Counted from the first letter of the stretch, positions 17,458-26,743 are shown. The stretch: 64,000 bases of DNA from Priestia aryabhattai (GCF_023715685.1 NZ_JAMBOQ010000001.1:868001-932000); one strand, 5' to 3'. Translations and numbers: made by a program. The notes: generated by a model from the sequence alone, not told the origin.

Positions 17458-19737
17458 TTACACTCTTTGATACTCCTGTATTTTTTCCACAAAATATGCC
17501 GAAAGCTTCTTTGCAGTCTGAGTGTTTAACGCCTCTGAATAAATATTTAATACGGGCAAGTGACCATCTGGCAAAATAAGCGTCCATTCGTGGGGATCGT
17601 GGTAAATTTTCAAGCCATCAATTACATATACTTGTTTACCGATTGCTTCTTCTAATAGCTTCTTCATCACTTGTTCTTGAATTTCTAGCGGACATGAAAT
17701 ATAGCGCCAGTTCATATAAGCGTGCGGGACATATTGAATCATTTCAGAAATTCTCCGCTGTTGCACCATGATTAATTCTATCAGCTGACATAAAGCGTAC
17801 ATTGCATCTAACTGAAATTGAACGGGACCCAAAAGACTAAGCAAATCACGTTTTTTTGCTTTTGTCCTCATAAATGATTGATTGAGAGATTGAGCAAATG
17901 TTTCTAGTGTGGATGAATAGTGTATGGGAATAGGAACGAATGCTACTTTTTTTGTCATGTATACGCTATAAATATAAAGCGACATAATTTCTGAATCATT
18001 TACACTGCAGCCTTTTTCATCATATAGAGCAAATGTTTCTCCATCTTCTTTAATCTGAATACAAAAAGACAGCTTATTTTTTTTAATCATTCGTTTGATT
18101 TCTTCTGTTTTCTCCCATTTGTTTAAAAACAAAACATGGACACGAAGACGCTTACATAATAATTCGACAACTTCCTGTATAAACGGCGAACAAATCACGC
18201 CAATCCGCATACTGTCTTCTAATAAAACATGCTGATTAATTGATTTCACTAAAGCATCCGAATACTCTTCACGGATATTGTGTATGCTTGTTTCTTTAAG
18301 TGGAACAGAAGTCGTTATGTTTGCTTTTTTAGCTTGAAGGTACATCCGCTCAATCTTTTTTTCAATAAGCTGATTAACTAATTGCCCTTTCTTATCATAT
18401 ATTTCTAAAAATAGGCCGCTGTTTTTGGTATCAACACCAATATAAATACCAATGCTCGTTTGTGAAATCATCATGTAATATCGAAACACAGGAAGAGCTT
18501 CTTTTTTAATATCATACACAGCTGAATGCTTACTTCGTAAAAAAGAAAAGCATTCTTTGCGAAGTTGAACGGCTTCTGCTTCATCATCGCTTGCTAGACA
18601 GAACGACCCTTGATGTTTGCATACAAGTAATAAAGCATTATATAGTCTTTCTCGATCAACGGATGAATGTACATACAGGCGACCATTTTTGAAGATAGAA
18701 ACATCTGGTTTTACAGAAAGTTGAGGTAGCACTTGATTTTCAGCTACTGTATCTTGGACATACGTAGTCATTGCTTGAACATTTACATAGGGACCTATCG
18801 TAGCGTTGTATAAAAACGATTCTGCCCCCACCGTTACGTTTTGAAGCAAAATCGTTTTATCGATTGCAGCATGTGCTTCTACGATACTATTGGTTCCGAT
18901 AATCGTGTAAGGACCAATAGAAGCACCTTTTTTAATCACCACATTTTCTCCTACGTAAACAGGATCGTAAACAGTCACCCCTTCTTCTATGAGCGCGTCA
19001 TCTGAGACAATACTTTCCTGTCTATTGCCAAACCACTTGCTCCACAAATCATAGTATGCTTGACGATAATGGTGGATTTGCCCAATATCAATCCAATAAT
19101 CCTCCGTTACAAAACTACACACAATATGGTTATATTCCAAAAGAAGCGGAATAATGTCAAAGCTAAAATCTGTAGGACCATAAGAATTCACGTAATCAAG
19201 AACGGATTTTTTGATCACATACACTCCCGTATTAACCAATCGGCTATTGGCCTGTTCGTAGGTCGGTTTCTCTACAAACCCGGTGACTCGATGCCCTTCA
19301 TCTACCGTCACCACTCCATAACCCCGCACGTCGTTTACTTCTTTTGTAACAATGGTCATTTCGCTTTTTTGTTCATAATGAAAATGAATAACGTCTTGAA
19401 GATTAATTTCTGTTAAGGCGTCTCCACTAATAATGATACAGTCTTCCTCAATAAAGGCTTCTGCTCGCTTAATTCCACCCGCTGTTCCAAGAGGCTCTTT
19501 TTCGATAAAATAAGTAAGCATTACTCCCCACTGAGAGCCATCCCCAAAGTATTCAATAATTTGTTCATGCCTATACTGCAGCGTAATCCCAATCTCTGTA
19601 ATTCCATGTTTCTTAAGCAGTTCAATGCTATATTCCATCACAGGTTTATCATAAAGCGGCAGCATAGGCTTTGGAATAGTATAGGTCAGGGGCTGCAGTC
19701 TTGTTCCTTTACCGCCAGCAAGTATAATGGCTTTCAC
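17458..19737 (-). CDS. Sugar-phosphate nucleotidyltransferase fused to a degenerate phosphohexomutase-like domain
   Basis: 759 residues. The N-terminal part (1-235) is a nucleotidyltransferase with the signature LAGGKGTRLQPLTYTIPKPM and the catalytic-metal aspartate in ISGDALTE. A left-handed beta-helix follows (about 245-345; hexapeptide-like GENVVIKKGASIGPYTIIG). Residues 350-759 have the outline of a phosphomannomutase/phosphoglucomutase, but the phosphoserine loop (TxSHNP type) and metal-binding DGDxDR motif are absent, so mutase activity is unlikely. The sugar and nucleotide cannot be read off. GTG at 19737 follows AAAGGAGGGAGG and overlaps the upstream glycosyltransferase by 4 bp. Confidence 0.85.
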   Translation of the reverse strand: MKAIILAGGKGTRLQPLTYTIPKPMLPLYDKPVMEYSIELLKKHGITEIGITLQYRHEQIIEYFGDGSQWGVMLTYFIEKEPLGTAGGIKRAEAFIEEDCIIISGDALTEINLQDVIHFHYEQKSEMTIVTKEVNDVRGYGVVTVDEGHRVTGFVEKPTYEQANSRLVNTGVYVIKKSVLDYVNSYGPTDFSFDIIPLLLEYNHIVCSFVTEDYWIDIGQIHHYRQAYYDLWSKWFGNRQESIVSDDALIEEGVTVYDPVYVGENVVIKKGASIGPYTIIGTNSIVEAHAAIDKTILLQNVTVGAESFLYNATIGPYVNVQAMTTYVQDTVAENQVLPQLSVKPDVSIFKNGRLYVHSSVDRERLYNALLLVCKHQGSFCLASDDEAEAVQLRKECFSFLRSKHSAVYDIKKEALPVFRYYMMISQTSIGIYIGVDTKNSGLFLEIYDKKGQLVNQLIEKKIERMYLQAKKANITTSVPLKETSIHNIREEYSDALVKSINQHVLLEDSMRIGVICSPFIQEVVELLCKRLRVHVLFLNKWEKTEEIKRMIKKNKLSFCIQIKEDGETFALYDEKGCSVNDSEIMSLYIYSVYMTKKVAFVPIPIHYSSTLETFAQSLNQSFMRTKAKKRDLLSLLGPVQFQLDAMYALCQLIELIMVQQRRISEMIQYVPHAYMNWRYISCPLEIQEQVMKKLLEEAIGKQVYVIDGLKIYHDPHEWTLILPDGHLPVLNIYSEALNTQTAKKLSAYFVEKIQEYQRV

Positions 19738-22052
19738 TTTTTTGCCTCCCTCCTTTTTTTATCCTGGCAAATGTGATGTTGAAACAGCTTACTTGTATCA
19801 ATAGCGATTTTTTCCCAGCTAAACATAGTTGTTGCTTTTCTATACCCATTTTCGCTGATTTCCGCAGCCTTTTTTTCATTTTTCAACAAAAATTCAATAC
19901 AGTTGATTAATTCGAGCGTATCTCCTCGAGCAAACGTCAGGCCCGTGTCGAAATGTGAAACAATATCGCTTAGACCTCCTGTATCGGCAACGATAGTTGG
20001 CTTCTTAGCTACCATCCCCTCTAAAGCCACAATCCCAAAAGGTTCATATAGACTTGGAAAAACAACCATTTTACAAGTTTGAAGAAGCTGATTTCGTTCG
20101 TTGTCGGTAATGTATCCAATAAAATACACGTATTTGTCTAATTGCTTTTCACTTACCTGTTTTCGAAACTCATGAAGTAAAGGGCCTTTTCCTGCCACAA
20201 CAAATTGAACATCTACTTGTTTTTTCTTAAATATTTCCGCTGCTTCAATAAATAGCTGAAATCCTTTTTCATATACAATTCGTCCAATCGAAAAAATAAT
20301 AGGGGCCTTTCTAAAATTATATTTCTTTTGTAAACTTTCTTTTAACCGCTCATTGACTGCGTCAACTACTAGCTGCTTGTCAATTCCATTTGGAAATATA
20401 GCGATTTTATCTTGCTCTACATGAAATAAAGTGATTAATTCTTTCTTCATATAGTCACTGCAGACAATAATTGAGCTTGATTGTCGAATCAGCTCCTCTT
20501 CTTGCGAGTGAATTTTCTGCTGCATGTCATTATGAATACCATTATTGCGCCCATGTTCTGTCGCATGAATGGTTGTAATTAGCGGTCTATCCGTTTTATC
20601 CGCTAAACATTTTGCTGCGGATGCAACAAGCCAGTCATGAGCATGAATAACGTCAAAAGATAACTTGTAACCTAACTGCAGTCCTCTAAGAGCCATAGCC
20701 ACGTTCAAACTGTTTACCCATGTCAAAAAATCCGGATGATGAGGCTGCAGGCTTTTAACTCGGTAAACGTGAACACCATATAAACGCTCATACTCCGGCA
20801 GCCCCTCTACATACGTTGTTAATACACTAACGTGATGGCCCGCCTTTGCTAACGCTCTGGATAAATCAAATACATGTCGTGCAAGTCCTCCGATAACTAG
20901 AGGAGGGAATTCCCATGCAAGCATTAAAATAGAGAGACCGCCTTTATATTGATTTACTGATAAAGCCGCCGGCTCTATCTCTTTTATAGGGTATAAAAAA
21001 GAACTTCCTGAAAGAAAACTATTTTCACTATCCATCATTGGATTCTCTTCGTGACAAAGAAAATCAAACAGCTTTACTTGCCTTTCGTATTCATCTCTGA
21101 CCTTTTCAAAATTATAAAGCCAATCGCTGCTACTTAAAAGGAGCCACTGTCGGTAGATGGCATTCACCACGCTAGGATTTTTAGAATCGATAACATCTAG
21201 CATTGCCTCTGACTTCTGTACGGTTGAAATAAACAATTGATTGTTCTCACTGACAAATTCGGCGCTTTTTGTTGCACCGTAGAGCGCAAGAGTTTCGTTT
21301 TGGTGAAACTGTATATCCCTCGCGTAATCTAAAGGATATTGAAATGTACCGCTTGCTGCTTGCATTCGCTGAAAGCCAAGCGTGTCCTTAGCTTTCAAAT
21401 CCAAAACAGCGCTCGCTTTATTCATTGTTCCTTCCTCAACTTGTTTTCCTTGCTTAGGATATGGAAACAGGATAATGCCAGCAGGCGACTTTTTTAGTTC
21501 ATCTGTTGATGACTTCACAAATGTATAGCGAATTTCATGAGACTTCAGCAGCATATCTATTTGATGAGTGTATTCTCCTTGTTGTATAAAAAAACCGACG
21601 GGCTTTTTTTCAAAAAACTGTTGAAAAACACGTATTGCTTCTGTAATTTGGAGATTTAATGTTTGTTCGGTTTTAAGGATGGAAACAAACGCGTTCGTTA
21701 CGGTAGTAGGAATACATTCCATCATGTTATGCTGAAAGAAATACTTGCAGGCTGAGAATAGGCTCCCGTCCCACTTTGTTAAAAAAGAGAGTGCTCTCTG
21801 ATGCTGCCGGCTTGAAAACTGGTGTAAATATTGAGCATAACGAGTGTTAAACTCCTCGTCGTTTAATACGTTCAAAAACACAGAAGACATCACGGTTGTT
21901 GTACCTATCAATTTCTTAGACTCAATTTGATCTAAAAAAGGGATGAATTCGTTCGTTACTTGTTCAAACAGCGGATACTCATTCTCTACTTGAATTACAT
22001 GTAGCAACGGATAATGCATATAGGTTAAAAGAATACAGTCATCACTATTCAT
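19734..22052 (-). CDS. GT4 glycosyltransferase with N-terminal degenerate GH57-like domain
   Basis: 772 residues. From about 375 onward it is a GT-B glycogen-synthase-like GT4 enzyme: LAWEFPPLVIGGLARHV at its start, HAHDWL, FSIGRIVYEKG and the E-x7-E donor motif in EPFGIVALEGM. Residues 1-360 follow the outline of a GH57 alpha-glucan hydrolase/branching enzyme: YMHYPLLHV where GH57 has HxHLP, a WD-rich middle, FIQQGEYTHQID where GH57 has its nucleophile in LPECAY, and SSSDWLYNF where GH57 has QSSDWPF. The catalytic residues are replaced, so this half probably binds glucan or is structural. It overlaps its neighbours by 8 and 4 bp. Confidence 0.85.
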   Translation of the reverse strand: MNSDDCILLTYMHYPLLHVIQVENEYPLFEQVTNEFIPFLDQIESKKLIGTTTVMSSVFLNVLNDEEFNTRYAQYLHQFSSRQHQRALSFLTKWDGSLFSACKYFFQHNMMECIPTTVTNAFVSILKTEQTLNLQITEAIRVFQQFFEKKPVGFFIQQGEYTHQIDMLLKSHEIRYTFVKSSTDELKKSPAGIILFPYPKQGKQVEEGTMNKASAVLDLKAKDTLGFQRMQAASGTFQYPLDYARDIQFHQNETLALYGATKSAEFVSENNQLFISTVQKSEAMLDVIDSKNPSVVNAIYRQWLLLSSSDWLYNFEKVRDEYERQVKLFDFLCHEENPMMDSENSFLSGSSFLYPIKEIEPAALSVNQYKGGLSILMLAWEFPPLVIGGLARHVFDLSRALAKAGHHVSVLTTYVEGLPEYERLYGVHVYRVKSLQPHHPDFLTWVNSLNVAMALRGLQLGYKLSFDVIHAHDWLVASAAKCLADKTDRPLITTIHATEHGRNNGIHNDMQQKIHSQEEELIRQSSSIIVCSDYMKKELITLFHVEQDKIAIFPNGIDKQLVVDAVNERLKESLQKKYNFRKAPIIFSIGRIVYEKGFQLFIEAAEIFKKKQVDVQFVVAGKGPLLHEFRKQVSEKQLDKYVYFIGYITDNERNQLLQTCKMVVFPSLYEPFGIVALEGMVAKKPTIVADTGGLSDIVSHFDTGLTFARGDTLELINCIEFLLKNEKKAAEISENGYRKATTMFSWEKIAIDTSKLFQHHICQDKKRREAKK

Positions 22053-22539
22053 ATTGCTTCTTCACCTGCTCCAAGTCATTTGAATATAAGGAATATGTGC
22101 TAAATTCATTTTGAACACCTTGGTGAACTTTTACAGGTTCGTACATCCAACCTAACGAAGTTACATTCACTTGTTCATGTTTTTCTTTCATCAAATAAAC
22201 CGGATTCGAACGAAGAAGGGAAAAAAAACTTCCTTCTTTATCTTGAATGCCAATATCTATTACATACGTGCGCTCACTTTCCAAGCTATTCATAAACATG
22301 AAGTCTTGCTTAGGGGTAAGGCCCTTCATATAATAGCGGTTTGATTCATGGCCGTTAAAATGAAGACCTGTTATATCATACGTACACATAGCTAGATTCA
22401 ATTCTTCCCACCGTGTCGAAAACATACTTTCTACCATCTCTCGAATATGCTCTGAAAACGACCAGTGAACATAAATACGAGATGAGTCAAGTTGAGTAGC
22501 TATGCACACATTTAAGTTTTGAATAAGATTAGCAGCCAC
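22045..22539 (-). CDS. DUF4912 domain protein
   Basis: A 164-residue protein with the DUF4912 outline: IYVHWSFSE near residue 22, a central LAMCTYDITGLHFNG, and SFFSLLRSNPVYLM near 112-125. The fold is thought to be a carbohydrate-binding-like beta sandwich, but I know of no proven function. It is the first gene of the three-gene glycan operon, starting with GTG at 22539 behind only a weak ribosome binding site. From memory, DUF4912 genes often sit near GH57 and glycogen-synthase-like genes, which fits here. Confidence 0.75.
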   Translation of the reverse strand: MAANLIQNLNVCIATQLDSSRIYVHWSFSEHIREMVESMFSTRWEELNLAMCTYDITGLHFNGHESNRYYMKGLTPKQDFMFMNSLESERTYVIDIGIQDKEGSFFSLLRSNPVYLMKEKHEQVNVTSLGWMYEPVKVHQGVQNEFSTYSLYSNDLEQVKKQYE

Positions 22540-22695
22540 TGTTTTATCACTTCGTTTCTTAGATTGTTTTTTCTACATACAAGTGCCGTATAAACTTATT
22601 AACATCTTACCATTCAGAAAAAGTTGCCACAATAAACGCAATTTGTCGATTTGTGTTAAAAATTCAGGTTAATATAGTGATTGTAATTTACTAAC

Positions 22696-22728
22696 AAAAA
22701 AACCTCTTCGCTTATTAGAAGAGGTTTT
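22696..22728 (-). terminator. Terminator after phoU
   Basis: AAAACCTCTTC and GAAGAGGTTTTTTTG around a nine-base loop, directly past the phoU stop; it separates pstB-phoU from the downstream glycan operon. Confidence 0.92.
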
Positions 22729-22732
22729 GCTA

Positions 22733-23392
22733 CTATTCATTTAAATCGTAGCGCTTGCCTTTCACAAGGTAAAATACGCTTTCCGCTACGTTAGTGGTAT
22801 GATCAGCCATACGCTCTAAATAGCGGGCTACAAATAAAAGCTGTGTAATTTGGTTCATGGCCTCCTGCTTTTCCTTAGCAAGACTTAAAAGTTCTTTGAT
22901 TGTTATTCCGTAAAGCTCATCCACTTCATCGTCCATTTCCGCTACTTTTTTAGCTAACACAAGATCTTCCTCGTGATAAGCTTTTAACGAAAGACTCAGC
23001 ATTTCAATCGAAATATCGTGCATTTTCTTCACATGTTCTAACGGCTTAATTAATTCTTCATTTCCAATTCGTATAGCCGATTTTGCTACGTTAACCGCAA
23101 AGTCCGCCATACGCTCAACATCCGAAGCAATTTTAATTGCCACAATGATACGTCTTAAATCGATAGCCACCGGCTGTTGCTTTGCAATAAGTAAGATAGC
23201 TAGGTCATTAATTTCTTCTTCTAAATCATCAACGTATGCATCGCCGTCGATAATTTCTAGCGCCAGCTCAACGTTGCTTGTTTGCAATGCTTCAATTGAT
23301 TTTGATAGCGCCTCATGCGTTAAGCGCCCTATTTCTAATAATTTTTCACGTAATATCTTTAAATCACCATGAAACTTTTCGCGTACAACCAC
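22733..23392 (-). CDS. phoU: Phosphate transport/regulatory protein PhoU
   Basis: A 219-residue PhoU with both three-helix repeats, the metal-cluster segments DVERMADFAVNVAKS (near 92) and YLERMADHTTNVAES (near 192). PhoU links Pst transport to the Pho two-component system and limits phosphate uptake. GTG at 23392 follows GGAGA with eight-base spacing. It is 22 bp downstream of pstB. B. subtilis 168 has no phoU in its pst operon, so this follows the pattern of other Bacillaceae. Confidence 0.96.
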   Translation of the reverse strand: MVVREKFHGDLKILREKLLEIGRLTHEALSKSIEALQTSNVELALEIIDGDAYVDDLEEEINDLAILLIAKQQPVAIDLRRIIVAIKIASDVERMADFAVNVAKSAIRIGNEELIKPLEHVKKMHDISIEMLSLSLKAYHEEDLVLAKKVAEMDDEVDELYGITIKELLSLAKEKQEAMNQITQLLFVARYLERMADHTTNVAESVFYLVKGKRYDLNE

Positions 23393-23414
23393 TCATCCCA
23401 TCTCCTTGTATGTC

Positions 23415-24224
23415 TTAACCGAAACGACCTGTAATATAATCTTCTGTGCGTTTATCAGATGGCATTGAGAAGATTTCATCTGTTTCTGCGTACTCTACCA
23501 CTTCTCCATTTAAGAAAAATGCTGTTTTATCTGAAATACGTGCCGCTTGCTGCATATTATGTGTAACAATAATAATGCTAAAGTCTTTCTTTAATTCTTG
23601 TACTAACTCTTCTACTTTTAACGTTGAAATTGGATCAAGTGCAGAAGTAGGCTCATCCATTAAAATAACGTCTGGTTCAATAGCCAAGCAGCGCGCAATG
23701 CAGATACGCTGCTGTTGTCCACCTGACAAACCATTCGCATTTTGATTCAAACGATCTTTAACTTCGTCCCAAATAGCTGCTCCTCGTAAACTTTTTTCAA
23801 CAATTTCATCTAGCTTTTTCTTGTTGCGAACGCCATGAATTCTTGGACCGTACGCAATATTATCATAAATAGATTTCGGGAACGGATTTGGCTTTTGGAA
23901 AACCATTCCTACTTGCGTCCGTAGCTCTTCTACATGGTACGATTTATCAAAAATATTTTTCCCTCTATACTCAATTTCACCTGATGTACGGACAATTGGG
24001 GTCATTTCTACCATACGATTTAACGTTTTAATATATGTTGATTTTCCGCAGCCTGATGGACCGATGATCGCGGTAACTTCGTTAGCATGAATGTCTAAAT
24101 CAATATTTTTTAAGGCATGTGTGTTGCCATACCATAAATTCAAACCTTTTGTTTTATATACAATTTCTTTTGTTTGCGGAGTATTCACTTTTTCTTTGTT
24201 AGTCAATTCCATTGTTATTGCCAT
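23415..24224 (-). CDS. pstB: Phosphate ABC transporter ATP-binding protein PstB
   Basis: A 269-residue PstB: Walker [10 protein letters not shown], signature [13 protein letters not shown], Walker [13 protein letters not shown], and the PstB-typical [18 protein letters not shown]. It powers the high-affinity PstSCA phosphate importer. ATG at 24224 lies eight bases after GAAGGAGG, so the longer open frame to 24266 is not used. The permease and binding-protein genes normally upstream are absent; a PhoP-box array is found there instead. Confidence 0.96.
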   Translation of the reverse strand: MAITMELTNKEKVNTPQTKEIVYKTKGLNLWYGNTHALKNIDLDIHANEVTAIIGPSGCGKSTYIKTLNRMVEMTPIVRTSGEIEYRGKNIFDKSYHVEELRTQVGMVFQKPNPFPKSIYDNIAYGPRIHGVRNKKKLDEIVEKSLRGAAIWDEVKDRLNQNANGLSGGQQQRICIARCLAIEPDVILMDEPTSALDPISTLKVEELVQELKKDFSIIIVTHNMQQAARISDKTAFFLNGEVVEYAETDEIFSMPSDKRTEDYITGRFG

Positions 24225-24291
24225 TGGATAATCCTCCTTCATCGTCTTTAACCGTTTTGAGCACAATAAAAGTCTCTCTATGTCTATTTAA

Positions 24292-24323
24292 TATCTATTG
24301 TTTACTATCTATTGTTTACTATC
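24292..24323. repeat. Tandem 14-bp repeat in the pstB leader
   Basis: TATCTATTGTTTAC occurs twice back to back (24292-24305 and 24306-24319) and a third copy begins (TATC, then ATTGTAAA). It lies between the PhoP boxes and the pstB start, in the 5' leader. Just upstream on the minus strand is a GAGAAGC/GCTTCTC hairpin (24335-24354) without a T run in that direction. The rest of this 341-bp gap is AT-rich with no coding signal. Confidence 0.7.
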
Positions 24324-24394
24324 ATTGTAAATACGAGAAGCCAAAACGCTTCTCCTTATTTTTATCATTTCCTATTAACCCTTACACTTACAGA

Positions 24395-24445
24395 ATAATA
24401 GTCGACTATTAATTGTGTTTTAACTCAATGTAAAGCTTTTGTAAA
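24395..24445 (-). promoter_or_regulatory. PhoP-box array and promoter of pstB-phoU
   Basis: On the minus strand four six-base repeats are separated by exactly five bases: TTTACA (24440-24445), TTTACA (24429-24434), TTAAAA (24418-24423) and TTAATA (24407-24412). This matches the TT(A/T/C)ACA-N5 arrangement bound by phosphorylated PhoP in Bacillus. A -10 like element TATTAT (24395-24400) follows at the usual distance. Expression under phosphate starvation is therefore expected. Confidence 0.82.
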
Positions 24446-24536
24446 CGAAGGTCTATCTGCGTATTTTTTAGGTAAAAAACTAGTTCTTACGACTCTTAAA
24501 TTCAATAAAAAACCATATATGTAAAGATTTTTAATA

Positions 24537-24566
24537 AAAAAAGAAGCACTGATTTTATCAGTGCTT
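24537..24566 (-). terminator. Terminator after pbpA
   Basis: AAGCACTGAT and ATCAGTGCTT around AAA, then CTTTTTTT on the minus strand, touching the pbpA stop codon. Confidence 0.92.
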
Positions 24567-26743
24567 TAATTGGCGTCGTTTGCAATGACAGCCTGTTGAT
24601 TCTCTTCTTGATCTTTTACTTCTTGTTCGCCTTTTTTCTTTAAATCAAAATACGTATCGAGCGCAGAACGAGCAAGCTCTTTTGTAATGGTATTTGGTGC
24701 ACTTGGCACAAATGCCGATGGTACAACGACAGCTACTGCAATTTCAGGATCATTTGCCGGAGCAAAGGCCACGAAGTTTGAATTATTAACTTTAATCGGA
24801 TCTCCTCCGCTTGGGTTTTTCTCATAGGCTTGTGCCGTTCCTGATTTACCAGCAGGATTATAGTTCGCTGTATGAAAAGCTGCATATCCTGTACCGCCTT
24901 GTTCTTGCGTAACGCGCTTAAAGCCATTTTGAACATCTTTAATGTATTCTTCTTTCATCGTGATACGATTTAACACATCAGGTTCAAATGAATGCTGCGT
25001 ACCGCCAATTTCATCGGTTTTAATCGTTGGTTTTCGGATTTCTTTTACTAGCTGCGGCTTGATCCGATATCCTCCATTAGCTATTGCAGAAGTATATTGA
25101 ACAAGCTGCAGCGGCGTGTACGTATCATACTGACCAATTCCTAAATCAAGCGCCGTACCTGGAATATCGCTTCCGCCTTGGACACCTGTCGATTCGTTAT
25201 CAAGGTCTATGCCTGTTGATACGCCTAAGCCGAACTGACTGTAGTAAGAACGCAGTTCGCTGAATGTATCAGGTTTAATCGGTAAAGTCATGTTCTTATG
25301 GTACTGTAATCCAGCCATAGCCATTACCGTTTTAAACATAAATACGTTGGATGAATATTTTAACGCTGATGAATACGTTAATGGTCCTAATCCTTCAGCC
25401 TCAGCTGATTTTTTAACGGGTGTTCCTTTAATTTTTAACGGTTCATCGACTAACACTGTATTTGGCTTAATAGCTCCTGAATCTAAGCCAGCTAGAACCG
25501 TCGCTCCTTTTACAACAGAACCCATTGTATAAGATGTTGAAATATTTCCTAATGCAAAATCTTCTATTTTAGGCACTCCAGTCTTCTTATCAATGGTGTA
25601 TTTTTTACCTGCCATCGTTAAGATTTCTCCTGTGTGAGGATCCATCATAATCACAAAAGCACGGTCCAAAAATTGCGTTCCTTTCATTTGCTTTTTGGCT
25701 AAAAGCTGGTCCGTAATTTGTTTTTCTATTGCTTTTTGAAGCTCCATATCAATGGTTAATACCAAATCACTGCCGCGTTCACCTTTAGACACTTGAAGTG
25801 TATCAAGGAGATTTCCTTTATCATCTGTTACATACTGGACTTTTTCTTTTTGACCGCTGAGCTGAGCTTCGTATTGCTTCTCTAAATAGCTCGTCCCAAC
25901 TTGGTCATTTCGGCTATAGCCTCTTGACAAGTAATACTGCACTTTATCTTTGGGCAGTCCCTCGTTGGCAGAGGATACATTTCCAAGCAAAGTACGGAGA
26001 GTGCTGTTTTCTGGGTATGAGCGATCCCAATACGTTGTTGTATCGACACCTGGAAGCTCATCTAAATGCTCACTTACAACGGCATACTCTTCATTTGTCA
26101 CACCGCTTTTAACAATTTGTGGCGTGTTAGAATAACCTGCCTCCATTTGACGCTTAATAGCCAGAACTTCTAAATCACCTTTTAAACCTTCTAAATCTTT
26201 TTTAGAGATGCGGTCCAACTGACGTTGATACAGTTCGTCATCAGTCATTTCACCGTCTTGAACTTTTTTGCGATCAGCTTGCATAATTTTCTGCTCCGCT
26301 TTTTTAGGGTGAAGCATAATCCAATAATCCTTCATGTCGCGTTCTGTAATTTTTACCACATTTTTAGCATCTTTATTCTTTTTACTTTCTGGAATATCAA
26401 TCACATTTGTGGTGTAAGGAACATCGATCATAGTGGCTAACTTTTTAGCGATGCGTAGCCTTTCTTCAGCTGTGTTTCCTTGAAAACGAGTATATGTAAT
26501 CGTATTTAAAGAGGTATTATCTACAATTACGCGGTTATAACGATCGTACATTTTCCCTCGGGGAACAGGCGTACTGACTGTAACGTCCTGTGTTTTTTCG
26601 ACTTCTCGTTCGTAATTCTCACCGTACACAATTTGAACAAGTCCCAACCGCAAAATTAATACGGAAAATAGGGCAAATACGGTCAAGAAAAGTAAGTTCA
26701 CACGAAAAGGCACGTGACTTTTTCTTCTTTTTTTCTTTTTCAT
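24566..26743 (-). CDS. pbpA: Penicillin-binding protein 2A (class B transpeptidase)
   Basis: A 725-residue class B PBP that cross-links lateral-wall peptidoglycan during elongation. It has a basic cytoplasmic N-terminus, one membrane anchor (about 15-38), a dimerisation/pedestal domain including PVPRGKMYDR, and a transpeptidase domain with SVVK (SxxK serine), YSSN (SxN) and GKSGTAQ (KTG-type box). The C-terminal tail is charged and Gln/Asn-rich. Sequence and its place beside the pst and yqgE genes match PbpA. Confidence 0.95.
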   Translation of the reverse strand: MKKKKRRKSHVPFRVNLLFLTVFALFSVLILRLGLVQIVYGENYEREVEKTQDVTVSTPVPRGKMYDRYNRVIVDNTSLNTITYTRFQGNTAEERLRIAKKLATMIDVPYTTNVIDIPESKKNKDAKNVVKITERDMKDYWIMLHPKKAEQKIMQADRKKVQDGEMTDDELYQRQLDRISKKDLEGLKGDLEVLAIKRQMEAGYSNTPQIVKSGVTNEEYAVVSEHLDELPGVDTTTYWDRSYPENSTLRTLLGNVSSANEGLPKDKVQYYLSRGYSRNDQVGTSYLEKQYEAQLSGQKEKVQYVTDDKGNLLDTLQVSKGERGSDLVLTIDMELQKAIEKQITDQLLAKKQMKGTQFLDRAFVIMMDPHTGEILTMAGKKYTIDKKTGVPKIEDFALGNISTSYTMGSVVKGATVLAGLDSGAIKPNTVLVDEPLKIKGTPVKKSAEAEGLGPLTYSSALKYSSNVFMFKTVMAMAGLQYHKNMTLPIKPDTFSELRSYYSQFGLGVSTGIDLDNESTGVQGGSDIPGTALDLGIGQYDTYTPLQLVQYTSAIANGGYRIKPQLVKEIRKPTIKTDEIGGTQHSFEPDVLNRITMKEEYIKDVQNGFKRVTQEQGGTGYAAFHTANYNPAGKSGTAQAYEKNPSGGDPIKVNNSNFVAFAPANDPEIAVAVVVPSAFVPSAPNTITKELARSALDTYFDLKKKGEQEVKDQEENQQAVIANDAN

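Noticed and set aside
24335..24354. GAGAAGC/GCTTCTC hairpin as a terminator in the pstB leader
   Set aside because: On the minus strand no T run follows; on the plus strand there is no gene to terminate.
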